NCBI RefSeq assembly: GCF_013410665.1
Contig: NZ_JACCFM010000001.1
Coordinates: 1,116,001 to 1,180,000, forward strand
Source: Leifsonia psychrotolerans
GTDB lineage: Bacteria; Actinomycetota; Actinomycetes; Actinomycetales; Microbacteriaceae
Reading direction: 5' to 3'
Length of the DNA stretch: 64,000 bases
A program made the position numbers and the translations under genes. The first letter of the stretch is position 1; every line of letters begins with the position of its first letter. The notes beneath the pieces were generated by a model. That model did no database searches. It worked only from the letters and a program-made list of their open reading frames with translations, and was not told the origin of the DNA. This document shows positions 45,308 through 53,144 of the stretch, in pieces.

Positions 45308-46183
45308 ATGTCTGCCATCCACTCCCCCCTCGGCCTGCTCCTCGACGTTGACGGCCCCATTGCCAGCCCGGTCACCCGGACCGTTGCGACCCCGAGCATC
45401 ATCGATGACCTCATTCTGCTGGCCGGCGCCAATGTGCCGATCGCTTTCATCACAGGGCGCTCGTCCGCGTTCATTCGGGAGGAGGTCATCGCGCCGCTCG
45501 TGGCCGCCGGCCTGCCAGCAAACCTACGCATGTACGGCGTCTGCGAGAAGGGCGCCGTCTGGTTTCCGATCACGGCTGAGGGCATGGGCGACACTGTGAT
45601 TGACGACACAGTCGCTCTCCCCCAGGCCGTCGTCGACGACCTGCGCACCCTCGTCGAGACACGCTTCGGCGACACCATGTTCTTCGACGAGACCAAGCAA
45701 GCCATGGTCTCGGTCGAGCAGCGCACGGATGTCGACCACGCGTCGTTCATCGCCGCCCAGCCGGCCTTCAACCAGGCCGCTTTCGACATCGTCTCGAGGC
45801 ATGGGCTCGGGGTGCGCTACGGCGACGACGAGCGACCGGATGCCACTGGCGCCGTGCCATTCCGCCTCGACCCCACCATCATCTCGACCGACGTCGAGTC
45901 GATCACCCTCGACAAGGATCACGGCGCGAAGCGGGCGCTGGCCTTCTTCGCCGAGTCCGGGCCGCTGCCGGACGTGTGGCGTTCGGTCGGCGACTCCCGC
46001 AGCGACTATCTCATGGCAGACCACTTGCATGCGGCGGGCTATGACGTGGCCCACGTCGACGTGCGGCCGGCCGACGGCATCCTGGAACGCCCCTACCCCG
46101 TCATCGTGATGGGCGAGCAGATCCACGATGAGGCCGGCGCGGCGTTCCTCGACTACTGGGTCGAAAAGCTGCAGCTGCGCTGA
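45308..46183 (+). CDS. HAD-superfamily (Cof/sugar-phosphatase-like) hydrolase
   Basis: 291-aa HAD hydrolase. Motif I is LLLDVDGPIAS, motif II FITGRSSAF, motif III Lys in LDKDHGAKRAL and motif IV GDSRSDYLMADHL. The cap between motifs II and III resembles C2-type (Cof) members. The catalytic second Asp of DxD(G) is present. Substrate unknown. It diverges from the 44901 gene. Confidence 0.75.
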   Translation: MSAIHSPLGLLLDVDGPIASPVTRTVATPSIIDDLILLAGANVPIAFITGRSSAFIREEVIAPLVAAGLPANLRMYGVCEKGAVWFPITAEGMGDTVIDDTVALPQAVVDDLRTLVETRFGDTMFFDETKQAMVSVEQRTDVDHASFIAAQPAFNQAAFDIVSRHGLGVRYGDDERPDATGAVPFRLDPTIISTDVESITLDKDHGAKRALAFFAESGPLPDVWRSVGDSRSDYLMADHLHAAGYDVAHVDVRPADGILERPYPVIVMGEQIHDEAGAAFLDYWVEKLQLR

Positions 46184-46220
46184 GAGGTGCGGCTCGGTGT
46201 GGTGCGGCTCGGCTCGGCGC

Positions 46221-47159
46221 CTAGGTCATAATCAGGCGGATGCCGTTCTGCAGGGTACTGCGCAGCTCAAACACCTTCTCAAAACTGCCCTGCGACATAC
46301 CGGGCATTCCCGCACGCAGTACGCCGACGACTCGAGACCGCCCGACGACGACCGTGATCGGGCGACGCCCGCGCGCCGGAAGCTCGAGCGGCTCGCTCAG
46401 CGCGGCATCCGGCACCACGACGATGAGCGCGGTGAACTTCACGCGCAGGGCCTTGGAGAGCGCCTTGGCAGCAACCTCCAGGTCATGCAGGGGCTTCTGG
46501 CCCGCCACGGCGTCACCGACCAGTTCGCCGCGGCGCAACTCGATCGGGCCACCGAAGTCATTCGACTGAATGGCGAACAGACCGGCCGGGCCGAGCACGA
46601 CGTGGTCGAGCTTCACACCCGAGGACCCCGCTTCGACGTCATGCCAGGCGGTATAGCCGATGCCGAGGTTCGCCACGAGCTGGGCCGTGTTCTCCTCGGC
46701 CAGGGCCTTCGCCAACCAGTGTCGAATCTCTCGCGGCGCCGACCGAATGAGATCGGGGGCGTACGGGTCATCCAGCGTTGTGCCACGGCCGGACCATTCC
46801 CGCATCAGTTTCAGGTACTGCTGGCGGGCGACGCCGCCCGGGTGGCCGTGCATGCGGGCCCGCGGACCGGCCGAACTGGTGCGTCCAGGCCGCGAGCCCG
46901 TCGGTCGGGCGGCGGATGCGCCGGGAGGCACCGGCTCTGCCCCGGTATAGCGGTTGCGGTCGTACGCGGCACGCCGTTCGGGGCTGCTTACTCGGTCCCA
47001 GGCATCCTGAACGGCCTGGAACCGTGCTGCGGTACCCCCGACATCGGGGTGGGTCTGCCGCAGGAGGCGTCGATACGCCTTACGCAGCTCGTCTTCGCTC
47101 GCCGAAACGGCGACGCCCAACACCTCATAGGGGGTGGATGCGGCAGGACTGTCGTGCAT
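46221..47159 (-). CDS. DnaJ-domain protein with NERD-like nuclease-related domain
   Basis: 312-aa fusion. Residues ~8-70 are a J domain with the HPD motif (LRQTHPDVGGTAARFQAVQDAW), able to stimulate DnaK. A Pro/Gly/Arg linker follows. Residues ~165-290 look like a NERD domain: ANLGIGYTAWHDVEAGSSGVKLDHVVLG, GLFAIQSNDFGG, then KALSKALRVKFTALIVV. NERD domains are relatives of nuclease folds; the family Asp/Gln positions (LDHVV...AIQSND) are recognisable. The partner is unknown. It is convergent with the HAD gene. Confidence 0.75.
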   Translation of the reverse strand: MHDSPAASTPYEVLGVAVSASEDELRKAYRRLLRQTHPDVGGTAARFQAVQDAWDRVSSPERRAAYDRNRYTGAEPVPPGASAARPTGSRPGRTSSAGPRARMHGHPGGVARQQYLKLMREWSGRGTTLDDPYAPDLIRSAPREIRHWLAKALAEENTAQLVANLGIGYTAWHDVEAGSSGVKLDHVVLGPAGLFAIQSNDFGGPIELRRGELVGDAVAGQKPLHDLEVAAKALSKALRVKFTALIVVVPDAALSEPLELPARGRRPITVVVGRSRVVGVLRAGMPGMSQGSFEKVFELRSTLQNGIRLIMT

Positions 47160-47338
47160 CCGAAATGATCTCTTTCACTGGGTTGGCCAGGGCTTGTGAC
47201 CCGTAGGTCGTCACTTAAACTATCGAATAATTCTGACATCTCGCCGAACCGTGCCGGTATCGCCGCGATCAGCACGACATGCACCATGCCGGTGCGGCGT
47301 CAGCGCCGTTTTCGCGGCGTTGTATGCAACGATCAGCC

Positions 47339-47992
47339 ATGACTAGTTCGATTTTCGCACGGCCCGCGCACCGCTCAGCATTTCGCCTGGCCGTCATGCT
47401 CATTGTCGGCATTCTGGGTCTGGCGATCTGTGCCATTTTCAAATTCTGGACCTACGCCGCTGTCGTGGCGTGGGCGGGAGCCTCCATCACCTACGTACTG
47501 TGGGTCTGGGCGCTGATCGGGCGCATGGATGCCGCGACCACCGCCAGCCACGCCACGCGCGAAGATCCGTCCCGCAGCGTGTCGGGCCTTTTGCTCGTCA
47601 TCGCGAGCGTGGCGAGCCTCGGAGCGATTGTTCTGCTGCTGAGTGGCGCCAACGGAACCTCGAACGCCAGCCAGGTCACCGCCGCGGCTTTTGCCGTGTT
47701 GAGCGTCGCACTGTCGTGGTTGCTCATCCACACGCTGTTCACGCTGCGTTACGCCGAGTTGTACTACTCCGGCGAGGACGGCGGGGTTGATTTCAACCAG
47801 AAGGAGCCGCCGCGTTATAGCGACTTCGCCTACCTGGCCTTCACGCTCGGGATGACGTTTCAGGTCTCAGACACGAATCTGACTACACATGCGGTGCGCG
47901 CGACGGCGTTGCGACACGGATTGCTCTCGTATCTCTTCGGCTCGGTCATTCTGGCCACCCTGATCAACCTGGTGGCCGGGCTGCCGCGTTAG
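47339..47992 (+). CDS. DUF1345 family membrane protein
   Basis: 217-aa integral membrane protein with about five helices. The DUF1345 signature is in the C-terminal part: SDFAYLAFTLGMTFQVSDTN followed by LRHGLLSYLFGSVILATLIN. ATG 47339 was chosen as the start that puts the first helix at the N-terminus; ATG 47324 is in frame upstream and neither has a clear SD. Function unknown. Confidence 0.8.
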   Translation: MTSSIFARPAHRSAFRLAVMLIVGILGLAICAIFKFWTYAAVVAWAGASITYVLWVWALIGRMDAATTASHATREDPSRSVSGLLLVIASVASLGAIVLLLSGANGTSNASQVTAAAFAVLSVALSWLLIHTLFTLRYAELYYSGEDGGVDFNQKEPPRYSDFAYLAFTLGMTFQVSDTNLTTHAVRATALRHGLLSYLFGSVILATLINLVAGLPR

Positions 47993-48035
47993 CGTGCGCT
48001 GCACACGCTTCAGCGCTGCCCACGCCCTGAACGAT

Positions 48036-48200
48036 CTAGTCGCGCAGAACCTGCACCGGGATGAAAACGGCCAGCGAAACGGCGATGATCCCGCCGAAGA
48101 AGATTGCGGCCTGCCAGGCGTCAACCGCGAATGCAAGCCCAAAGAGCCACAGACCGAAGACAAAAATGGCGAAGGCGACGATGAAGGTGACGATTTTCAT
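48036..48200 (-). CDS. 54-residue two-helix membrane protein
   Basis: A short frame on the minus strand starts MKIVTFIVAFAIFVFGLWLF and continues through AIFFGGIIAVSLAVFIPVQV to a TAG at 48036: two hydrophobic helices joined by FAVDAWQ. A good RBS (GAAAGGTCC) lies 7-8 bases before ATG 48200. It is too short for usual gene finders. No family recognised. It is convergent with DUF1345 and divergent from dps. Confidence 0.7.
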   Translation of the reverse strand: MKIVTFIVAFAIFVFGLWLFGLAFAVDAWQAAIFFGGIIAVSLAVFIPVQVLRD

Positions 48201-48399
48201 GGGCAGGACCTTTCAAAACGATGCCTGCGAGACGGCGCAAGGCTGATACTCGAGCCTATCGGTTCAGGGGCATTCGGCTCGAACCACACGCAGCGAGCGA
48301 CACAATCCACCCTTCACCGGGTGGGCCGCCGGGGTTATGGTGAAGCGAGGTCGCCCGCAGACTGGGCAGGCCTGCCCATCGTCGTCGAGGAGGAACATC

Positions 48400-48861
48400 G
48401 TGCGTGCCACTGAAACGCTCCGCAGCAACCTGCAGTCAGTTCTGGTTGACCTGATTGAGCTCCACCTGCAAGCCAAACAGGCCCACTGGAACATCGTCGG
48501 CGCGAACTTTCGCGACCTGCACCTGCAACTCGATGAGATCGTCGACGCAGTGCGTGGCTTCTCTGACACCATCGCCGAACGGATGCGTGCTCTCGACGCG
48601 GTGCCGGACGGCCGCAGCGAAACGGTCACCGACACCACGCACCTGGCGTCGTTCCCCGATGGCGAGGTCGACACGAAGGATGCCGTGGATCTCATCACGG
48701 AACGCCTGACCACGGTGGTCGGCACGATGCGCGCCGTGCACGACGAGGTCGACGACGAGGACCCGACCTCGGCCGATATCCTGCACGGGGCCATCGCACA
48801 GCTCGAACAGTTCGCCTGGATGGTCAGCGCCGAGAACCGCACAGCGGGGAATCAGGACTGA
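48400..48861 (+). CDS. dps: Dps/ferritin-like DNA-protection protein
   Basis: 153-aa four-helix Dps protein that assembles into dodecamers, oxidises and stores iron and may coat DNA. The ferroxidase site pattern is KQAHWNIVGANFRDLHLQLDEIVD (His ... Asp/Glu). GTG 48400 follows an excellent RBS (GAGGAGGAACATC), which rules out the longer upstream frame. It lies 4 bases before the SRPBCC gene. Confidence 0.9.
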   Translation: MRATETLRSNLQSVLVDLIELHLQAKQAHWNIVGANFRDLHLQLDEIVDAVRGFSDTIAERMRALDAVPDGRSETVTDTTHLASFPDGEVDTKDAVDLITERLTTVVGTMRAVHDEVDDEDPTSADILHGAIAQLEQFAWMVSAENRTAGNQD

Positions 48862-48865
48862 GCTG

Positions 48866-49315
48866 GTGACCGGCCTGGCGCCTCCCGACCTGACGGAGCG
48901 CCCGCACAACTTCACGATTGAGCGGCTCATGCGCGCGCAACCGGCCGATCTCTACGACGCCTGGACGCAGTGGTTCGAGCTCTGGCTTGCCGCCCGCGGT
49001 TCGGTGTCGATGCTGCCAGAGGTGAACGCGCCGTTCTTTTTCGAGACTCAGCACGCCGGCATCCGCCACGCGCACTACGGCCGCTTTCTGGAACTCGAAC
49101 ACGACCGGCTGATCGAACTGACGTGGGTGACGACGCACACACTGGGCGCCGAAACCGTCGTCACCGTTTCGCTCGTTCCACACGGCGAGGGCACGCTGTT
49201 GAGGCTCCGCCACGCCGGTTTTCCCACGGCCCAGACGGCGAGCCGGCAGGCGGAGGTCTGGCCGGGCATCCTGGAGCAGTTGGATGCGCGACTGAGCGAG
49301 AACGCGCAGCCGTAA
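48866..49315 (+). CDS. SRPBCC/AHSA1-domain protein
   Basis: 149-aa START-like helix-grip protein of the AHSA1/polyketide-cyclase superfamily: FTIERLMRAQPADLYDAWTQ at the N-terminus and LIELTWVTTHTLGAETVVTVSL, then the C-terminal helix PGILEQLDARL. Such proteins bind hydrophobic ligands or Hsp90-like partners; the role here is unknown. GTG 48866 lies just after the dps stop, so the genes are probably co-transcribed. Confidence 0.78.
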   Translation: MTGLAPPDLTERPHNFTIERLMRAQPADLYDAWTQWFELWLAARGSVSMLPEVNAPFFFETQHAGIRHAHYGRFLELEHDRLIELTWVTTHTLGAETVVTVSLVPHGEGTLLRLRHAGFPTAQTASRQAEVWPGILEQLDARLSENAQP

Positions 49316-49327
49316 GGTGCAGCCCAG

Positions 49328-49333
49328 TACCTT
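49328..49333 (+). promoter_or_regulatory. -10 box TACCTT of the enoyl-CoA hydratase-like gene
   Basis: TACCTT ends 6 bases before ATG 49340 with no SD between, another leaderless arrangement. Confidence 0.35.
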
Positions 49334-49339
49334 TGACGC

Positions 49340-50410
49340 ATGACCGACACCAGCCAGATCGTCATCAGCGTGCACGAGAGCGTCGGTCGTCTCACGCTCA
49401 ATCGGCCCGACGCACTCAATGCGCTCTCGCAGGAGATGGTGACCGTACTGACCGACACGCTCACGGCATGGATCGATTCATCGGAGATCTCGCTGGTCGT
49501 GCTCGACGGCGCCGGCGACCGCGGACTCTGTGCGGGCGGCGATGTGCGGGTGATGTATGAGAACGCGGTCGCCGGCAACGCTGAGGCAACCCGGCGTTTT
49601 CTGCGCGACGAGTACCGGTTGAATGCGCTGATCAGCGAGTACCCGAAGCCATTCGTGGCGATCATGGATGGGCTCACGATGGGCGGCGGAATCGGGCTGG
49701 CTGGTCATGCCGGCATCCGGATCGTGACCGAGCGGTCACGGTTGGCCATGCCCGAGACCCGCATTGGTTTTTGCCCGGACGTCGGCGGCACCTGGCTGCT
49801 CAGCCGCTCGCCGGGCGAGCTCGGCACGTATCTCGGCCTCGGCGCGGTGAGCCTGACGGCGTCGGATGCGCTCGCCATTGGCCTGGCCGACTATTTCGTG
49901 CCGTCCGCCCTGGTGCCGCATCTGCTCCAGGCCTTCGCGGAGCGGGCCGACCCCGGCTCCCCCAGCGAGATCGTGCTGCTCTTCGATGAGACACCGGAGC
50001 CGTCGAAGCTGATGGCGCAGCGCGGCTGGATTGACGCCTGCTACGCGGCGGACACTGTGCCCGAGATCTGTGCGAACCTGCGCGCCTGGGCTGATACTCA
50101 CTCGGATCCGGCCGCCGCTGCAGCGAACGTGGCGGCAGACAACCTGGGGTCGCTGTCGCCGACAGCACTGACAGTTACGCTCGCCGCACTCCGCACCTCG
50201 CGCACGCTGCCGAACCTCCGTGCGGCGCTCGAGCTGGAGTTTCGAGCCGCCACCTGGCTGCTGAGCCAGCCTGATCTGCGGGAGGGCATCCGCGCACAGG
50301 TCATCGACAAGGACCGTTCCCCGAGCTGGACTCCGGCCCGTTTCGACGATCTGCCGGCGGGCCTCGCGGAGCGCGTTCTGGGCCACCCGTTGGCTGAAGC
50401 GCTCTGGTGA
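49340..50410 (+). CDS. enoyl-CoA hydratase/isomerase family protein (3-hydroxyisobutyryl-CoA hydrolase-like)
   Basis: 356-aa crotonase-fold enzyme. The oxyanion-hole motifs CAGGDVRVMYE and MGGGIGLAGH are present; the HIBCH-type signature MPETRIGFCPDVGGTWLLSR and a long C-terminal region (residues 240-356) set it apart from short enoyl-CoA hydratases. It probably hydrolyses 3-hydroxyisobutyryl-CoA in valine breakdown; other valine genes are not nearby. Convergent with the SRAP gene across 111 bases in which I see no terminator. Confidence 0.85.
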   Translation: MTDTSQIVISVHESVGRLTLNRPDALNALSQEMVTVLTDTLTAWIDSSEISLVVLDGAGDRGLCAGGDVRVMYENAVAGNAEATRRFLRDEYRLNALISEYPKPFVAIMDGLTMGGGIGLAGHAGIRIVTERSRLAMPETRIGFCPDVGGTWLLSRSPGELGTYLGLGAVSLTASDALAIGLADYFVPSALVPHLLQAFAERADPGSPSEIVLLFDETPEPSKLMAQRGWIDACYAADTVPEICANLRAWADTHSDPAAAAANVAADNLGSLSPTALTVTLAALRTSRTLPNLRAALELEFRAATWLLSQPDLREGIRAQVIDKDRSPSWTPARFDDLPAGLAERVLGHPLAEALW

Positions 50411-50521
50411 GGCCACCGCCGCATTTCTGAACGCTTTCACGTCGCCGAACCTTCTGCGAGATCAGAGCCGATTGGGCTATCCCTCAGGGTGCGCTGGCTG
50501 AGGAGCTGCGGGGTTCTGTGA

Positions 50522-51223
50522 TTACCGATTCACCGGCTCGAGCAACTCGGGGCCATTGCCCGTAATCGGTCCGACCTCATAGAAGCTCAGCAGGTCGGCG
50601 GTCTCGCGCGAGGCCGCCACTGCGGCGTCGACGAGCGACTGGTCGCCGACCGTCGTCGGGTCGAGCCAGTGATCCCACCATTCCTCGGGCAGCACCACCG
50701 GAATACGATCGTGAATCTCGGCGAGGGGACCCTGGGCATCCGTCGTGAGGATCGTGGCGGAAAGCACCCAGCGAGCCGAGTCGGCCTCGGCCAGCGCCGG
50801 GTTGCGCCACCAGGAGTAGAGACCGGCGAAGGCCAACGGCAAACCATCGTCGGAATGCACGAAATAGGGCGTCTTTGTCGTGCCGACCGTATGCCATTCG
50901 TAGTACCCGGTCGCCGGGATCAACGCCCGTTTCGATGCGACCGAGTTCTTGAAGGTGGCCTTTTCGGCCGCCGTCTCGGCGCGGGCATTGAATGTGGGGT
51001 ACGGCGAGACAAGCTCTTTCGCGAACGACGGCACAAGCGACCAGCGCGCGGCCTCAAGCCGGCGCACCGCCGGCTCTTGCTTGGCGGACTCGAGCACGAT
51101 CGGAATCTGCTCGGTCGGCTTGACGTTCCACGACGGTTCGGGAATGTTCTCGCCCTCGTGCTCGACGTCGAACATCGCGACAAGGTCGGGCGCTGTATCA
51201 GTGATGATGAATCGACCACACAT
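50522..51223 (-). CDS. yedK: SOS response-associated peptidase / HMCES-type abasic-site crosslinking protein (SRAP family)
   Basis: 233-aa SRAP protein. After Met removal the N-terminal Cys of MCGRF forms a thiazolidine crosslink with abasic sites in ssDNA, shielding them from nucleases. Other family parts are YPTFNARAETAAEK, the catalytic TGYYEWHT Glu, and VLSATILTTDAQGPLAEIHDRIPVVL with the His. The start must be ATG 51223: the ATG at 51229 would place Met-Ser before MCGRF and hide the Cys, and the -10 box touches it. It has a PafBC-type promoter. Confidence 0.93.
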   Translation of the reverse strand: MCGRFIITDTAPDLVAMFDVEHEGENIPEPSWNVKPTEQIPIVLESAKQEPAVRRLEAARWSLVPSFAKELVSPYPTFNARAETAAEKATFKNSVASKRALIPATGYYEWHTVGTTKTPYFVHSDDGLPLAFAGLYSWWRNPALAEADSARWVLSATILTTDAQGPLAEIHDRIPVVLPEEWWDHWLDPTTVGDQSLVDAAVAASRETADLLSFYEVGPITGNGPELLEPVNR

Positions 51224-51229
51224 GCTCAT

Positions 51230-51252
51230 AGGCTAGCGCCCCGCACCGACAA
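51230..51252 (-). promoter_or_regulatory. RecA-independent (PafBC-type) DNA-damage promoter of the SRAP gene
   Basis: Minus strand, 5' to 3': TTGTCGGTG (51252-51244), 8 bases (51243-51236), TAGCCT (51235-51230), 6 bases, ATG 51223. This matches every fixed position of the RecA-NDp consensus TTGTCRGTG-N8-TANNNT described in mycobacteria and activated by PafBC. The spacing to the start predicts a leaderless mRNA. Confidence 0.8.
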
Positions 51253-51344
51253 TTCAGCGACAGCTCACGGCCAAGATCCAGCGTGTGCGAGGACGATCAA
51301 GAGTGCCGGTGACGTGTTATCACCGCAGTGGAGATGAATCTCTC

Positions 51345-52190
51345 ATGGTTGCTCAAATCGTCGTGTGGATCATTGTCGTCATCGTTCTTCTCATCCTGGT
51401 GGCGATGGCAATTCGGGTCGTCAAGCAGTATGAGCAGGGCGTGGTTCTGCGGTTCGGACGCCTGACCGGCACGCGGATGCCGGGGCTGCGGTTCATCATC
51501 CCCCTGGTTGACGTGATGCACCGGGTGTCGCTGCGGATCGTCACCCTGCCCATTCAGTCACAGGGCATCATCACCCGCGACAACGTCAGTGTGGGTGTCT
51601 CGGCTGTCGCCTACTACCGCGTCGTCGACCCGGTGAAGTCGGTCATCGCGATTGAGAACGTGGGATCAGCGATCGATCAGATCGCCCAGACCACCCTGCG
51701 GAAGGTCGTCGGCCAACACACGCTCGATGAAACCCTGGCCGAAACGGACACTCTCAACGTGAACATCCGGAGCATTCTGGATGTGCAGACCCTCGATTGG
51801 GGAGTCGAAGTCACACTGGTCGAGCTGAAGGACATTCTGCTGCCCGAGACGATGAAGCGTGCCATGGCCAAGCAGGCCGAAGCCGAGCGGGATAAGCGAG
51901 CCAAGATCATTGCCGCTGAGGGCGAGTCATTGGCCGCGGCGGCGCTGGGCGCAGCATCGGACACCATGATGGCGCACCCGTTGGCCCTGCAACTGCGCAA
52001 CCTGCAGACTCTGGTTGAAATCGGCGTCGACAAGAACACGCTCGTCGTCTTTCCGTCACCGCTGATGAGCACGATCGGGGAGCTGGGGAGCTTCCTCGCC
52101 CGCGAGACAGCGGCCAGCGGCACGTTGGCGCCGGATGCCGTCACCCAGGCTCGTTCTGCGAAGCCGCACACGGTGCCGAAAGCCGTCTGA
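51345..52190 (+). CDS. SPFH/stomatin-like (slipin) protein
   Basis: 281-aa stomatin homologue with an N-terminal membrane helix (VVWIIVVIVLLILVAMAI), the stomatin start VKQYEQGVVLRFGRLTG, the SPFH domain (VSVGVSAVAYYRVVDPVKS...) and an Ala-rich coiled coil (AKQAEAERDKRAKIIAAEGE). It is of the slipin type and has no nfeD beside it. ATG 51345 follows GGAG. Role unknown; slipins scaffold membrane proteases or channels. Confidence 0.87.
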   Translation: MVAQIVVWIIVVIVLLILVAMAIRVVKQYEQGVVLRFGRLTGTRMPGLRFIIPLVDVMHRVSLRIVTLPIQSQGIITRDNVSVGVSAVAYYRVVDPVKSVIAIENVGSAIDQIAQTTLRKVVGQHTLDETLAETDTLNVNIRSILDVQTLDWGVEVTLVELKDILLPETMKRAMAKQAEAERDKRAKIIAAEGESLAAAALGAASDTMMAHPLALQLRNLQTLVEIGVDKNTLVVFPSPLMSTIGELGSFLARETAASGTLAPDAVTQARSAKPHTVPKAV

Positions 52191-52252
52191 ACGTCGACTC
52201 GAGGCCGGTGCCACTGCTCGCTTCGCGCGACACGCCGCATGCGAATGAGCTC

Positions 52253-52281
52253 TTGACATATTCGAATGCGTGTTCGAGCAT
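52253..52281 (+). promoter_or_regulatory. LexA box and promoter of imuA-imuB-dnaE2
   Basis: TCGAATGCGTGTTCGA (52262-52277) matches the actinobacterial LexA operator TCGAAC-N4-GTTCGA except at one position. It lies between a -35 TTGACA (52253-52258) and a weak -10 (GAGCAT, 52276-52281, spacer 17), so LexA would block the promoter. The predicted start site coincides with ATG 52288. Confidence 0.82.
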
Positions 52282-52287
52282 TGAGGT

Positions 52288-53142
52288 ATGTCTATTCCCG
52301 CCGCCTCCCCCGCTTCCGCGGGGCGTGAGTATGCGATTCGCGGCACTGCCGTGCGCGAATCGGTGCGCGGTATTGAGCAGGAATCGGGGCAGGAATTCGT
52401 AGAAGAATCCGAATCCGAATCGCGACACAGCCGTGTCGCAGCGCTGCAGCAGCGCATCACGGGAATGCAGGCCACGACGCTGCCCACGAAGACGCTGCCC
52501 ACGCTACCCGCGCTCTCTGACATTCTTCCGGGCGGAGCACTCAAGCAGGGTGCCGCCTACTCGGTACTCGGCTCCACCACGCTCGTGATGGCCCTTCTGG
52601 CCGGCCCCTCACAGAGCGGGTCGTGGTGCGGGGTCGTCGGCCTGCCCGACTTCGGTGCCGAAGCCGCAGCCCGGTTCGGCATAGACCTCGAGCGCCTCGT
52701 GCTCGTCCCGGATCCCGGTGCCCACTGGCTCACGGTCACGGCCGCCCTCGTCGATGTTCTCCCGGTGGTCGTCACCCGCCCGCCCCTGCAGGCCAGCGAC
52801 TCCGATGTGGCCCGCCTCGGAGCCCGGCTCCGTCAGCGCGGCTGCGCGTTGATCGTGGTCGGCGAGTGGCCGCAGAGCGAGGCACAGTTGCGCATCGTCG
52901 ACAGCCGGTGGAGCGGTCTCGGGCACGGCCACGGGCTGCTCTCGGCCCGCGAAGTCACCGTCGCCTCCGTCACCGGACGCACCGGCTTTGCTCGCCCCCG
53001 CAGCAGCCGCCTTCTCCTGCCGGATGCCGCCCAGCAGTTCCAGCAGGCCGCTCGGCCGGTCACCCAGCCGGCAGGCGTACCGCCGGCAGCCGGCACTCGA
53101 AACTGGCCGCGAGCCGTTCCCGTACTGAACCGGGCCGGGTAG
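52288..53142 (+). CDS. imuA: mutasome accessory protein ImuA (RecA-like fold)
   Basis: 284-aa protein at the head of the imuA-imuB-dnaE2 cassette. The middle (ALSDILPGGALKQGAAYSVLGS...) is RecA/SulA-like, but the Walker A is degenerate, as in actinobacterial ImuA'. The Glu/Ser-rich N-terminus (QESGQEFVEESESES) is low complexity. It helps load ImuB and DnaE2 during damage-induced mutagenesis. It probably has a leaderless start at ATG 52288; the nearby GAGG is too close to serve as an RBS. Confidence 0.85.
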   Translation: MSIPAASPASAGREYAIRGTAVRESVRGIEQESGQEFVEESESESRHSRVAALQQRITGMQATTLPTKTLPTLPALSDILPGGALKQGAAYSVLGSTTLVMALLAGPSQSGSWCGVVGLPDFGAEAAARFGIDLERLVLVPDPGAHWLTVTAALVDVLPVVVTRPPLQASDSDVARLGARLRQRGCALIVVGEWPQSEAQLRIVDSRWSGLGHGHGLLSAREVTVASVTGRTGFARPRSSRLLLPDAAQQFQQAARPVTQPAGVPPAAGTRNWPRAVPVLNRAG

Positions 53143-53144
53143 CC

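Noticed and set aside
52623..53144. Arg-rich N-terminal extension of ImuB
   Set aside because: It overlaps imuA in another frame and is Arg/Pro-rich shadow sequence; ImuB homology begins at 53145.
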